Part shown: positions 26,461 to 35,926 of the stretch, piece after piece
Numbering within the stretch: the stretch's first letter is position 1
Layout: every line of letters begins with the position of its first letter
Assembly (NCBI GenBank): GCA_963677015.1
Contig: OY781533.1
Coordinates: 1,488,001 to 1,552,000, forward strand
Length of the DNA: 64,000 nt
Origin: G963556115 sp963677015
GTDB taxonomy: Bacteria > Planctomycetota > SZUA-567
Direction of reading: 5' to 3'
Made by a program: the position numbers and the translations under genes
Notes under the pieces: model-generated
Database searches by the model: none
Told to the model about the DNA's origin: nothing
The model's input: the letters and a program-made list of their open reading frames with translations, nothing else

Positions 26461-27450
26461 ATGGTGAGCGATGTCAGGGAGGTAACTAGTATTGTAAAAG
26501 AGGAGGAGTCTGTTCTGTATAAGATACGTTCTGAGATAGGGCGTACTCTTGTCGGTCAACAGTATCTGGTTGAGCGTTTGCTTATGGCTATCCTCTGTAA
26601 TAATCATGTGCTGATTGAGGGTGTTCCGGGGCTGGCGAAGACCCTGGCTGTAACTACTCTAGCGAAGACTCTGCAGGCGAGTTTCAGCAGAATACAGTTT
26701 ACCCCGGATCTTTTACCTGCCGATGTTTTGGGTACATTGATTTACAACCCCAAGACCGGCGAATTTACAACCAAAAAAGGTCCGGTTTTTGCAAATATTG
26801 TTCTGGCTGATGAGATAAACCGAGCGCCGGCGAAGGTACAGAGTGCGCTTCTGGAAGCAATGCAGGAGCGTCAGGTGACTCTCGGCGATTCAACATACAA
26901 GATGAGTGATCCGTTTCTGGTGCTGGCAACTCAGAATCCGATTGATCAGGAGGGTACATATCCGTTGCCTGAGGCTCAGGTTGACCGATTTATGTTCAAG
27001 CTGATGGTCACATATCCAAGTATGGATGAAGAGAAGGTTATTCTCAAGCGTATGGCTACATCTGAGCGCAGGGATGAAGTTACGTCTGTTATAACACCAG
27101 ATGATATTATCAGGTTACGTAAGGTTGTTGATCAGATTTATATTGATGACAAGGTTGAGGATTATATTGTTAATATTATTCAGGCAACAAGAACACCTGA
27201 AAAATATGGTTTGGAGATTGGTGAGTACATTCAATATGGCGGCAGTCCCCGTGCTACAATATTTCTGGCTATGGCAGCAAGAGCTAATGCCATGCTTGGC
27301 GGTAGAGGGTATGTTACGCCGCAGGATGTAAAGAGTGTGGTTATGGATGTACTCAGACACAGAGTGGTTGTTACTTATGAGGCTGAAGCTGAGGATATTA
27401 ATAGCGAAGAACTGGTCAATCAGATTGTTAATGCGGTTAAAGTACCATAA
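26461..27450 (+). CDS. MoxR family AAA+ ATPase of the Bat locus
   Basis: AAA+ chaperone-like ATPase that heads DUF58/VWA (Bat) operons and is thought to assemble or activate VWA proteins. Walker A GVPGLAKT at residues 54-61, Walker B NIVLADEINRAPAK, sensor 1 FLVLATQNPIDQEGTYPLPEAQ, and the arginine finger region VDRFMFKLMV. ATG 26461 is taken because AGGAG lies 8 bp upstream; ATG 26455 is only 2 bp from it. 329 residues, typical. The next seven genes follow on the same strand with small gaps. Confidence 0.95.
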   Translation: MVSDVREVTSIVKEEESVLYKIRSEIGRTLVGQQYLVERLLMAILCNNHVLIEGVPGLAKTLAVTTLAKTLQASFSRIQFTPDLLPADVLGTLIYNPKTGEFTTKKGPVFANIVLADEINRAPAKVQSALLEAMQERQVTLGDSTYKMSDPFLVLATQNPIDQEGTYPLPEAQVDRFMFKLMVTYPSMDEEKVILKRMATSERRDEVTSVITPDDIIRLRKVVDQIYIDDKVEDYIVNIIQATRTPEKYGLEIGEYIQYGGSPRATIFLAMAARANAMLGGRGYVTPQDVKSVVMDVLRHRVVVTYEAEAEDINSEELVNQIVNAVKVP

Positions 27451-27497
27451 TTTGGTGAGTTATGCTTCGTTTTCTTTGGTTTTTGAGGAATAAGTAA

Positions 27498-28382
27498 ATG
27501 ATCGATAAAGAGCTGATTAAGAAGGTTCGACTCATTCAGTTTAGAAGTTCCAAAGTAGTGAATGATATTCTCGCCGGTGAATATAAGAGTGTGTTTAAAG
27601 GCTCCGGAATGGAGTTTGAAGAGGTGCGCAGATATGAACCCGGGGATGAGATACGCTCTATCGACTGGAATGTAACTGCCAGAATGGGTGAACCGTATAT
27701 AAAGAGATTTAAAGAAGAGCGAGACCTCAGTGTCATGTTTGTTGTGGATACTTCTGCATCAGGAAAATACGGTAATGCTGATATAAGTAAGAACGAACTG
27801 GCGGCTCAGATAACAACTCTGCTTGCCTTATCTGCAACCAAGAATAATGATAAGGTTGGGTTACTGGCGTTTAGTGACCGTATTGAAAAATTTATCGCTC
27901 CGAAGAAGGGAACTGCTCATGTGCTCAGACTTGTAAGTGAGATATTGAGTTTAACCCCTGAAGGAAAGGGTACGGATATAGCCGAGGCATTGAAGTATCT
28001 GGCCAAGGTCTGTAAACGGCGGTGTCTGGTCTTTCTGATCTCTGATTTTATAGATGATAATTACGAAAAGGTGCTGCGGGTTATTGAGAAGAAACATGAT
28101 ATTGTCGCAATTTCCTTACGTGATAAACAGGAAGAAGAACTTCCTGCGTGCGGTCTGGTACAGGTTGTTGATGCTGAGACCGGCGAAGCATTTATGGTTG
28201 ACACTTCAAGCGCCGCTTCAAGGCGGGAATTCTCAAGAATAGCGGGTCTGCAACGGATTGCGCTTGAGAAAAATTTCAAATCAATAGGAATTGATCATGT
28301 CGGTATTGAAGCCGGGAGTGATTATATTCCGGAACTGGTAAAATTCTTTAGAGTACGTGAGCGCAGACGGCTTATTGGCTGA
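27498..28382 (+). CDS. DUF58 domain protein with von Willebrand A-like fold
   Basis: Cytosolic protein always found beside MoxR in Bat loci. The signature GSGMEFEEVRRYEPGDEIRSI DWN-type region reads MEFEEVRRYEPGDEIR at about residues 36-51, followed by DWNVTARMGEPYIKRF. A MIDAS-like site is FVVDTSASGKYG, and GLLAFSDRIEKFIAPKKG and FLISDFIDDNY continue the VWA fold. 294 residues, standard length. GAGGAA precedes the ATG. A metal-dependent binding partner for the membrane VWA proteins BatA and BatB is the likely role. Confidence 0.93.
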   Translation: MIDKELIKKVRLIQFRSSKVVNDILAGEYKSVFKGSGMEFEEVRRYEPGDEIRSIDWNVTARMGEPYIKRFKEERDLSVMFVVDTSASGKYGNADISKNELAAQITTLLALSATKNNDKVGLLAFSDRIEKFIAPKKGTAHVLRLVSEILSLTPEGKGTDIAEALKYLAKVCKRRCLVFLISDFIDDNYEKVLRVIEKKHDIVAISLRDKQEEELPACGLVQVVDAETGEAFMVDTSSAASRREFSRIAGLQRIALEKNFKSIGIDHVGIEAGSDYIPELVKFFRVRERRRLIG

Positions 28383-28437
28383 TTGTGTAGGTGCTTTTTC
28401 TAGGTTGATTTCTGTACTTACAGTATAGAGGTATGGT

Positions 28438-29496
28438 ATGAATTATATTGTAGATAAAATTAAACCGGCTCGAGGGTGCAAAATTTTGCTGTTGCTGCTT
28501 TCGTTTGTCGTCCCGTTACTGCTTTTTGGGTGTACCGGTGAGGATAAGCCGAAGGTTGATAATACGCTGCGGGATGAATACAGCAAAGACGGTATGCAGC
28601 TTAAAATCGCGGTGGATGGAAAAATAATTTCTATTGCTGATGATCTGTCGGTCAGGCTTGAAGCGGTGGCGCCGGTTGGCTGGGAGATTGAGTATGCTCC
28701 TGCAGCCCAAAAGTTTGACGGTTTCTCACAAGCCGGTACTCCTGATATTCAGCGGATACATAAGAATGACGGCAAGACAGTAGAGCAGGTAATGTTGTTG
28801 AGTTATGAACCCGTAAATACCGGAAATTTCAAGCTCCCGGTCTTTAAGGTTGTGTTCAAAAATAAAGATAAGAGTATTACACTTGAAAGCAAGCCCCTTG
28901 AAATTAAGGTCGCATCGCTTATCGCTGATATCAGTAAAGCGAAACTTAAGGATATACCTGGTGTTCTGGAACTTAAAAAAGATTATTTTTACTGGTATAT
29001 TGCCGGGGTTGCGGCGGTGGTGGTACTTGCAGTAATCGCAGTGGTGCTGGTAATAATCTGGTTACGTAGAAGGGCGCGCTATAATGCCTTGTGCAGACCA
29101 TTTTATACCGCGCTTAGGCAACTGGATAATCTGGAAAAGTCCGGGGAAATTAAGAACGGTAATGATGATTATATCTGTACTACCGTCAGTAATGTACTGC
29201 GTGAATATATAGAAGATCGCTTCGGCATTATTGCTTCTAAATGCACGACTGAAGAATTTCTGGTTACACTGTCTGATAAGAATTTACTTATAAGTAATTA
29301 TTCAGAGCTTTTGACAGATTTTCTGCAGAGTTGTGATGTGGTAAAATTTGCAAAGTATGTAGCGGGAAGTGATGAGTGTCTGCGTATCTTGAAGTGTTGT
29401 CGTGATTTTGTTCTCAGCACTAAAAGGGAAGAGATAAATTATAATGGTGAATTCGGTAAGATTACACAGGGTATGGATCAGAATGGAGGCATATAG
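28438..29496 (+). CDS. Bat-operon lipoprotein with one transmembrane helix and cytosolic C-terminal domain
   Basis: N-terminal lipoprotein signal with lipobox LLFGC (Cys32), a beta-rich periplasmic domain of about 150 residues (VRLEAVAPVGWEIEY), a transmembrane helix near residues 185-210 (AAVVVLAVIAVVLVIIWLRR) and a helical cytosolic domain (FYTALRQLDNL, VSNVLREYIEDRFGI, ELLTDFLQSCDVVKFAKY). The C-terminal pattern resembles the DUF4381-type gene that sits at this position in many Bat loci and the end of BatD. A lipid anchor plus an internal helix is unusual; alternatively the first hydrophobic segment is a plain signal peptide. Confidence 0.75.
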   Translation: MNYIVDKIKPARGCKILLLLLSFVVPLLLFGCTGEDKPKVDNTLRDEYSKDGMQLKIAVDGKIISIADDLSVRLEAVAPVGWEIEYAPAAQKFDGFSQAGTPDIQRIHKNDGKTVEQVMLLSYEPVNTGNFKLPVFKVVFKNKDKSITLESKPLEIKVASLIADISKAKLKDIPGVLELKKDYFYWYIAGVAAVVVLAVIAVVLVIIWLRRRARYNALCRPFYTALRQLDNLEKSGEIKNGNDDYICTTVSNVLREYIEDRFGIIASKCTTEEFLVTLSDKNLLISNYSELLTDFLQSCDVVKFAKYVAGSDECLRILKCCRDFVLSTKREEINYNGEFGKITQGMDQNGGI

Positions 29497-30549
29497 ATGC
29501 AGATAGAAAATTATTACGCGTTGCTTCTGATCCTGTTGTTGCCTTTGATGTTTTATCTCAGAAGACGCTTTAAGAAAACTGCTGGCGTAAGGGTTGCCAG
29601 TATCAGCAATTATAAAGTACTGAAACCTACTCTGAAACAGCGGACAAAGATTATGCCCGATATCTTAAGGGTTATTGCGCTTCTTCTGCTTATTCTGGCT
29701 ATTGCCCGTCCGAGAATAGGCAGTGAAAAGGTGATTAATCATAGTGAGGGTATTGCTATTGAGATGGTTCTTGACCGTTCCAGCAGTATGCAGGCACCTA
29801 TGGAATATTCCGGAAGGAAGGCAGACAGGCTGGAAGTGGCCAAGGATGTATTTGCAGACTTTATACTTGGTAAGGACGGACTTGACGGCAGGATGAATGA
29901 TCTGGTGGGTATAATAAGTTATGCCCGGTATTCCGATACAATATGCCCGCTGACACTTGATCATGATACTTTGCCGGAATTTCTCAAGCAGATTCATTTG
30001 CCACTGACCAAAAATGAGGATGGAACTGCTATCGGTGATGCTCTGGAACTGGCCGCTGCAAGGTTATATACCGCTGAAAAAGAACTCCAGAAACGAAAAA
30101 TACTCAAGAGTGATAAAGATAGTATCAAGAGTAAGATAATAATATTGCTTACAGACGGTCAGGATAACTCAAGCAGAACTTCAATCCCGCAGGCGGTGAA
30201 ACTTTGCAAGGAGTGGGGGATCAAGGTCTATACTATAGGTATTGGCGGTAACACACAGAATAACGTTATGAACGCTTTCTTCGGTAATGCGGCTATGGCC
30301 GGTAACAGTGTGGATACAAGGAGTCTGGAGTATATCAGCAGTAATACCGGTGGCAAGTTCTTTATGGCTGGAAGTGATGACGCAATGAAGAAGATATATC
30401 AGGAGATTGACAGGCTGGAGAAGAGTGAAGTTGAGTCTATCAAGTATACAGATTATGCTGAAAAATTTATGTATCTGGCAATTCCGGCGTTGGCACTTCT
30501 GATACTTGAGTTGATACTACGGGCAACGATATACCGGGTAATTCCGTAG
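29497..30549 (+). CDS. batA: VWA-domain membrane protein BatA
   Basis: Aerotolerance-type protein: N-terminal hydrophobic segment (LLLILLLPLMFYLRRRF), second helix (VIALLLLILAIARPR), a periplasmic VWA domain, and a C-terminal helix (FMYLAIPALALLILELIL). The MIDAS motif is LDRSSSM, with the distal Asp in IILLTDGQD. The start ATG directly follows the previous stop and has GGAGG upstream. An insertion with Lys-rich helix (KELQKRKILKSDKDSIKSKI) interrupts the VWA domain before the DGQD strand. Stress and envelope roles are inferred for the family; the biochemical function is not established. Confidence 0.9.
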   Translation: MQIENYYALLLILLLPLMFYLRRRFKKTAGVRVASISNYKVLKPTLKQRTKIMPDILRVIALLLLILAIARPRIGSEKVINHSEGIAIEMVLDRSSSMQAPMEYSGRKADRLEVAKDVFADFILGKDGLDGRMNDLVGIISYARYSDTICPLTLDHDTLPEFLKQIHLPLTKNEDGTAIGDALELAAARLYTAEKELQKRKILKSDKDSIKSKIIILLTDGQDNSSRTSIPQAVKLCKEWGIKVYTIGIGGNTQNNVMNAFFGNAAMAGNSVDTRSLEYISSNTGGKFFMAGSDDAMKKIYQEIDRLEKSEVESIKYTDYAEKFMYLAIPALALLILELILRATIYRVIP

Positions 30550-30579
30550 TTGCTGATAGAATATTTGGAGAGTGATGTG

Positions 30580-31644
30580 ATGGATGAGCATTATTATAGA
30601 TTTTTGAATGAGGCGGTTCTGATGCATCTGTTCTGGCTGCTGCCTTTGCTGCTGGTTATATTTGTCTATGCCGGAATTCGCAGGAAGGTGCTGTTAAAGC
30701 GAATAGCTGGCAGTAGAATGCTTGAGAGCCTGCAGTGTGAGCTCAGCAGAAGAAAGCGTTGGATCAAAGCGCTGCTGCTGATAGTGGCTGCGGCATTGAT
30801 AGTCGGTGCACTGGCTCGTCCGGCCTGGAATCCGCAGACGATAGAGGCGAAACAGAAGGGACGCGACGTTGTATTTCTTCTGGATGTGTCGAAGAGCATG
30901 CTGGCTGAAGATGTAAGTCCAAGCCGTCTTAATGCGGCAAAATTCGCGATAGATGATACCATCAGCAGTGTCAATGGTGATAAGGTAGGTCTGGTGGCAT
31001 TTTCGGGAAACGCATCGATTTTATGCCCATTGACCTTGGATTATTCCTTTTTCAGAAAGGCGCTGGATGGGGCTGGAGTCAGTAGTGTTGATGTCGGTGG
31101 TACGATGCTGGCTGATGCTGTACGAAAATGTCTGCACGATATGCTCGCCGGAAGCGATGTTGCGAAGAAGGATATCGTGATAATAACTGATGGCGGTGAT
31201 GAGGATAAAGCCGATGATAAGTTTGCAATTGAGGCTGCCAGAGAAGCTGCTGAGCAGGGCGTACGTATAATCACTATTGGTATCGGCTCCGAGAAAAACG
31301 GTAGAAAAATTCCATATACAACCGAAGACGGCAGAAAAGAGTTTTTGCAGTATAATGGAAAGGATGTCGTTACCAGGCTTAATGCTGATGTTCTGCGTAA
31401 GATGGCCAAGGCGACTCCCGGAGGGGTATATATCAATGTTGGAACAAATGCTTTTGATTTTCCTTCAATTTATCAGAAACTGATCGGTAGTGCTGAGAAG
31501 GTGGATCTTGGTGATTCCAAAGTTACTACCTATACTGAGGGATTTCCTTATCTGCTGGCAGTTGCATTAATATTGCTGCTTGCAGAGTATATTCTCAATG
31601 ATAAACGAGCTAATGGCAGTAGGGAGGTTGAGCAAGGTGAATAG
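30580..31644 (+). CDS. batB: VWA-domain membrane protein BatB
   Basis: Paralogue of BatA. Two N-terminal helices (FWLLPLLLVIFVYAGI and ALLLIVAAALIVGALARP), VWA domain with MIDAS FLLDVSKSMLAEDVSPSRL and DIVIITDGGDE, and a C-terminal helix (YLLAVALILLLAEYIL). ATG 30580 is preferred, with GGAGAG 7 bp upstream; an earlier TTG at 30550 directly after the batA stop lacks one. It ends 8 bp inside the BatC start, so the two are coupled. Confidence 0.92.
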   Translation: MDEHYYRFLNEAVLMHLFWLLPLLLVIFVYAGIRRKVLLKRIAGSRMLESLQCELSRRKRWIKALLLIVAAALIVGALARPAWNPQTIEAKQKGRDVVFLLDVSKSMLAEDVSPSRLNAAKFAIDDTISSVNGDKVGLVAFSGNASILCPLTLDYSFFRKALDGAGVSSVDVGGTMLADAVRKCLHDMLAGSDVAKKDIVIITDGGDEDKADDKFAIEAAREAAEQGVRIITIGIGSEKNGRKIPYTTEDGRKEFLQYNGKDVVTRLNADVLRKMAKATPGGVYINVGTNAFDFPSIYQKLIGSAEKVDLGDSKVTTYTEGFPYLLAVALILLLAEYILNDKRANGSREVEQGE

Positions 31645-33124
31645 AATAATATTGATAATTATGCTTTTCTCAGGGTTGATCCCTCTGACCAGGGCTGCAG
31701 AAAATAATGATAACATCAAGGAGCCTATGGTTTCGGGAGGAAGTCTGACACAGGGTAATAAGTTGTATGCAGACGGTAAGTTTGATCAAGCGCTGAAAGA
31801 ATACTCCGGAAGCACACTCGCTAGTGATGATGAACTGAATCAGGGTGTAATTGAATTTAACACCGGAAACACCAGATATCGTCTTGGTAAATATAAAGAA
31901 GCAATTACGAGTTATAAAGAGGCGGCGCTGGTGAGTAACGATCCTGTGTTGCGTTCAAAGGCGTTGTATGGGCAGGGGAACTCACTATTTAATATTGCTG
32001 CCGAGGCTATGAAAAAAGATAAGAAAAAAGCTGTTGAGGTATTGCAGAGGAGTGCATCCAGATATAAGTCTGCATATAAGCTAGATCAGACAAATAGTGA
32101 TATAATATATAATCTTGAATATGTGCGTAAGGCGATAAAAAAATTACAGGATGAAATAAAAAAAGAAGAGAATCAGCAGAACCAACAGAATCAACAGAAC
32201 CAGCAGAACCAACAGAATCAGCAGAATCAACAGAACCAACAGAACCAACAGAATCAACAGAACCAACAGAATCAACAGAATCAACAGAATCAGCAGAATC
32301 AACAGAACCAACAGAATCAGCAGAATCAGCAGAATCAGCAGAATCAGCAGAATCAGCAGAATCAGCAGAATCAGCAGAATCAGCAGAATCAGCAGAATCA
32401 GCAGAATCAGCAGAATCAGCAGAATCAGCAGAATCAGCAGAATCAGCAGAATCAGCAGAATCAGCAGAATCAGCAGAACCAGCAGAACCAGCAGAACCAG
32501 CAGAACCAGCAGAACCAGCAGAACCAGCAGAACCAGCAGAACCAGCAGAGTGGGCAGCAACTTCAGCAGCAGTTGGAGAATTTACAACAGCAGCAGCAGA
32601 ATTTGCAGCAGAAGACTCAGAAACAGCAACAGAGCTCTACGAGTTCTTCTCAGCAGCAGCAGGATTTGCGTGAGCAGACTGAGAAGCTGAAGCAGGAGCT
32701 GGAGAAGCGTGGTGAAAATGCTGAAAATAGCGATAAGTCCAGTTCCGGCAGAAAAAAAGCGGAAGACAAACTTGAACAGGCTATTGCGAAGCAGCGTCAG
32801 GCAGAGTCGGAACTGAAGGAAAACAAGCAGCAGCAAGCCGCTTCGTCACAGCAGCAAGCCGCGGATAAAATGCAGGATGCACTTGATTCTTTGAAGGGGG
32901 ATAAGGATAATAAAGATAATAAGAATCCTGATGCGGGTGGTAATGCTGGTACCGGAAATGCGAATGGTGATATTCAACAGGCTCAGCAGCTTCCTGGCGA
33001 GTTGAGTGATGAGGAGATAGCAAAACGTAAAGCGGGTGATATTCTCAGAAGAGAAGAGGAGGATAATCAGCGGCGTCAGAAATATCGTCTGGGCACAAAG
33101 GTTAGAGTTGATAAAGACTGGTAG
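31637..33124 (+). CDS. batC: BatC-like TPR protein with a 42-unit Asn-Gln-Gln tract
   Basis: GTG 31637 has GGAGG 9 bp upstream and yields a signal peptide (MNRIILIIMLFSGLIPLTRA). Residues about 40-165 hold TPR units (GNKLYADGKFDQALKEY, GNTRYRLGKYKEAITSY), as in BatC. Then come 42 exact repeats of Asn-Gln-Gln and a further 200-residue region rich in Gln, Lys, Glu and Ser, predicted disordered or coiled coil, ending with a basic YRLGTKVRVDKDW tail. The low-complexity tract replaces the short linker of other BatC proteins. It may be a flexible tether or be prone to aggregation; its length is probably variable among strains. Confidence 0.88.
   Translation: MNRIILIIMLFSGLIPLTRAAENNDNIKEPMVSGGSLTQGNKLYADGKFDQALKEYSGSTLASDDELNQGVIEFNTGNTRYRLGKYKEAITSYKEAALVSNDPVLRSKALYGQGNSLFNIAAEAMKKDKKKAVEVLQRSASRYKSAYKLDQTNSDIIYNLEYVRKAIKKLQDEIKKEENQQNQQNQQNQQNQQNQQNQQNQQNQQNQQNQQNQQNQQNQQNQQNQQNQQNQQNQQNQQNQQNQQNQQNQQNQQNQQNQQNQQNQQNQQNQQNQQNQQNQQNQQNQQNQQNQQNQQNQQNQQNQQSGQQLQQQLENLQQQQQNLQQKTQKQQQSSTSSSQQQQDLREQTEKLKQELEKRGENAENSDKSSSGRKKAEDKLEQAIAKQRQAESELKENKQQQAASSQQQAADKMQDALDSLKGDKDNKDNKNPDAGGNAGTGNANGDIQQAQQLPGELSDEEIAKRKAGDILRREEEDNQRRQKYRLGTKVRVDKDW
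32171..32548 (+). repeat. 42 tandem copies of a 9-bp (AAYCARCAG) unit
   Basis: In phase within batC, each unit encodes Asn-Gln-Gln. Units 1-16 are a mixture of AATCAACAG, AACCAACAG, AATCAGCAG and AACCAGCAG; units 17-34 (32315-32476) are 18 identical AATCAGCAG; units 35-42 (32477-32548) are 8 identical AACCAGCAG. The homogeneous blocks show recent expansion by slippage or unequal exchange next to an older, diverged block. Confidence 0.97.
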
Positions 33125-33183
33125 GATGATGTGTTTGTCATAGATTGAATTTTAACTTTTTGTTTTATTGTGAGGTAAAAATT

Positions 33184-35064
33184 ATGTCAGTGTATAGATT
33201 ATTGATTATAGTGATGATTATGTTCTGCGGAATCGTTTATAGCGGCAGGGCGGAGTCTCCTTCAAAGGTCAATGCTCTGGTCGATTCCAATAGCATAACT
33301 GCTGATGAAGTCTTGACATTGCAGTTGCAAATTGAGGCAAATACCGATAAGGTTGTGCCGCCTGATATGAGCGTGGTTAAGGATTTTAATTCTTCTTATC
33401 TTGGTGCGTCACGCAGTTCTTCAACTACAATTTCTGCGGTCAACGGGCAGCGTAAGATGGTAAATAAGAATTTTATTATAATGGATTACCGTCTTACTCC
33501 GCTAAAAGAAGGCAAACTTGTAATCCCGAGTATTGATGTAACTGTTGAAGGTAAGGTTTACAAGACCGAGGCCATATCGATAAATGTTACCAAGGAAAAA
33601 CCTCAGGAAGGCATCAGTATGCTGGAGTATAAGCTGCCGCGAAAAGATGTTTATCTGGGAGAAACAGTACCTATTGAGCTTGTCTGGTATTTTCGCAATA
33701 ATCCGCAGTTGAATTCAATCGAGGTCCCGGCTTTTTCTGATGAGCGTTTTGTGGTTTCGAAGATGAGCCCACCGCTAAAGGTAGATCCGAATAACCGGTA
33801 TTTTGAGATTGCTTTTAATGGCGGTAAATATTGGGCTTTGCAGGGTAAACAGGTGGTAAACGGTGTGGCTTATGCTACTCTGACTATGAAGTGGTATATT
33901 GCGCCTAAGGAAGCGGGTAAAGTTACGCTGGATCCGGCATCGGTATTGGCTTCGTATATTGTCGGTTACAGGCGTAATTCGATCTTTAACGGTATGCCGA
34001 GAGATTTTGCCGGAATGTTTAAAAATGATCCTTTCTTTAGTGGTAGAGAGGCCGTATATAAGCAGCTGGTAACTCGTACTCAGCCGATAACTCTAGACGT
34101 TAAACCATTGCCGCAGAAGAATAAACCTGCTAATTTCAGCGGGGTGGTATCAAAGATCGAATTAGGCGCGGAGACAAATGTTAAGAACGCTTCGGTGGGT
34201 GAACCAATAAATGTCGAGCTTTTTGTCAGCGGTAATGATAATGTCTATAATATTCACCTTCCTGATTTCAATGAACAACCCGAGGTGAAAGGTAATTTTA
34301 AGGTTTCGGTAAACTCCGCGGCGAGTACAATTGTCGGTAATTCACGTAAGTTCGAGCTTGTGTTTAGAGCTATGAATCCAGATATTAATGAAATACCGCC
34401 ACTCAAGATAGCGTATTATAACCCGCAGGCCAAGGATTATGAAGAAGCTGCAAGTCAGGCACTGCCAATAAAAATTAATGCGGCAAAGATGCTGGATGCA
34501 GATGATATTGAGGGTGCAGGTGTTCCGGCGGCAGTAGCAGCTCATTCTCTGCAGGAAAATATGGATGGAATTCATGAAAATGTAACTGATTCGTCTGCTC
34601 TTATCAATGAAGATATAACTCTTGGCGAATATTTTGGAAATAATAAAATATTTTTTGCACTTTTTCCCGGCTGTTATTTTACTCTGCTTCTGGGGCAGGT
34701 TGTTGCTGTAAAACGCAGGCGTAACGCAGGCGGCAGAGCTGCTGGCAGAGCTTTGAGATTATTTGACTCAAAGGTAAATTCACTGTTAAAGCAGGATATG
34801 AATGCAGAAATGTTATCTGAAGCTGTTATCGATTATTTCAAGCTTAAACTGCAGCTTGATAATCGTGAAATTACTCTTTCAGAGATCAATGATATGCTCC
34901 AGTCAGAGGCAGAACTTGGTGAATCAACCATGGTTAACTTTAAAAAGATCGTTGATTACTGTGAGGCGTGCTGTTATACTGGCAGTTCGGAACAGTTAAT
35001 GAGTCCGGTATTTGTTGAAAATGTAAAAGCGGTTATTACGAATATTGATAGCAGTTTGAGTTAG
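33184..35064 (+). CDS. batD: BatD-like protein, oxygen-tolerance family
   Basis: Membrane-anchored periplasmic protein with repeated beta-sandwich domains. Signal peptide MSVYRLLIIVMIMFCGIVYS is followed by the BatD opening KVNALVDSNSITADEVLTLQL. Other family segments are GKLVIPSIDVTVEGKVY, DVYLGETVPIELVWYF and VGEPINVELFVSGNDNVYNI. A transmembrane segment at about 500-520 (NNKIFFALFPGCYFTLLLGQVVAV) leads to a small cytosolic helical domain. ATG 33184 has GAGG 8 bp upstream; an earlier TTG at 33145 lacks it. Role inferred from family and locus. Confidence 0.9.
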   Translation: MSVYRLLIIVMIMFCGIVYSGRAESPSKVNALVDSNSITADEVLTLQLQIEANTDKVVPPDMSVVKDFNSSYLGASRSSSTTISAVNGQRKMVNKNFIIMDYRLTPLKEGKLVIPSIDVTVEGKVYKTEAISINVTKEKPQEGISMLEYKLPRKDVYLGETVPIELVWYFRNNPQLNSIEVPAFSDERFVVSKMSPPLKVDPNNRYFEIAFNGGKYWALQGKQVVNGVAYATLTMKWYIAPKEAGKVTLDPASVLASYIVGYRRNSIFNGMPRDFAGMFKNDPFFSGREAVYKQLVTRTQPITLDVKPLPQKNKPANFSGVVSKIELGAETNVKNASVGEPINVELFVSGNDNVYNIHLPDFNEQPEVKGNFKVSVNSAASTIVGNSRKFELVFRAMNPDINEIPPLKIAYYNPQAKDYEEAASQALPIKINAAKMLDADDIEGAGVPAAVAAHSLQENMDGIHENVTDSSALINEDITLGEYFGNNKIFFALFPGCYFTLLLGQVVAVKRRRNAGGRAAGRALRLFDSKVNSLLKQDMNAEMLSEAVIDYFKLKLQLDNREITLSEINDMLQSEAELGESTMVNFKKIVDYCEACCYTGSSEQLMSPVFVENVKAVITNIDSSLS

Positions 35065-35100
35065 TATTTTTTTATTATCGAGATTATGGGTGAGAAGTTT

Positions 35101-35907
35101 ATGAAAAGAATAGCGTCAATTCTATTATTGGTCCTGCTTCTGGCTGGAGTTTCTTTTGCCGAAGATCAAAATCAGGAATTGTTTGATAAGGCAAATGAAG
35201 AGTTTAAAATAGCGGCGGAAGCAGGTGATAATAAACCTGAAGTGGCTAAAAAAGCCTATCTGAATGCGGCTGATCTGTTTATACAGATTATTCACAATGG
35301 GGTTAAGAATAGCGATATTTATTATAATCTGGGTAATTGCTATTATCAGGCGAATGATTATCCGCGTGCCGTTCTTCAGTATCGCCGGGCATTGGTATAT
35401 GCGCCAAATGATGAGAAGATACATTCAAATCTTGCTGCCGCACAGCGCATGCTCAATCTTCAGGATCCGCAGCAGAAGGAATCCGGTATCTTCGACACTA
35501 TCATGGCCTATAATTCTAAAATTCCACTGGTTGTAAAGGAGTATTTCAACAAGATCTCTTACGTCCTTTTCTGGGGCGGTCTGATTGGGTTTTTATATTT
35601 TCGCAGGAAGGTTGCACGCAAAAAATTCCTGCTTATGGCTATTGCCTGGTGGTTGAGTCTGGTTGCGGTATCTGGCATGTCGTATCTGGCTACTACCAGT
35701 GCTGACGGTGTTATTCTTGATTCAGAGGTTATCGCCCGTAAGGGTGATGGTGCGAACTATGAGGAAGCGTTTCTTAAACCGCTTGACGCTGGAACAGAAT
35801 TTACTCTGGTTGAGTCTCGCGGCGACTGGTTAAAAATCAAGCTTAATTCCGGTAATGAGTGCTGGGTGCGAGCAGATGCCGCCGGTCTGGTAAAAGATGA
35901 ACCGTGA
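35101..35907 (+). CDS. batE: BatE-like TPR and SH3 domain protein
   Basis: Last gene of the Bat operon. Signal peptide MKRIASILLLVLLLAGVSFA, TPR units (NKPEVAKKAYLNAADLFI, DIYYNLGNCYYQANDYPRAVLQYRRAL), a membrane pair (ISYVLFWGGLIGFLYF and LLMAIAWWLSLVAVSGMSY) and an SH3-like C-terminus (FTLVESRGDWLKIKLNSGNE). Domain order equals BatE of other phyla. ATG 35101 has GGTGAG upstream; ATG 35086 is possible but lacks a site. A terminator hairpin follows. Confidence 0.9.
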   Translation: MKRIASILLLVLLLAGVSFAEDQNQELFDKANEEFKIAAEAGDNKPEVAKKAYLNAADLFIQIIHNGVKNSDIYYNLGNCYYQANDYPRAVLQYRRALVYAPNDEKIHSNLAAAQRMLNLQDPQQKESGIFDTIMAYNSKIPLVVKEYFNKISYVLFWGGLIGFLYFRRKVARKKFLLMAIAWWLSLVAVSGMSYLATTSADGVILDSEVIARKGDGANYEEAFLKPLDAGTEFTLVESRGDWLKIKLNSGNECWVRADAAGLVKDEP

Positions 35908-35926
35908 TTAACGAGATACTCTCTGT

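Noticed and set aside
32144..32560. Long antisense frame of Leu/Ile repeats opposite the batC tract
   Set aside because: It is the complement of the Asn-Gln-Gln repeat, which contains no stop in that frame; no ribosome site or independent start.
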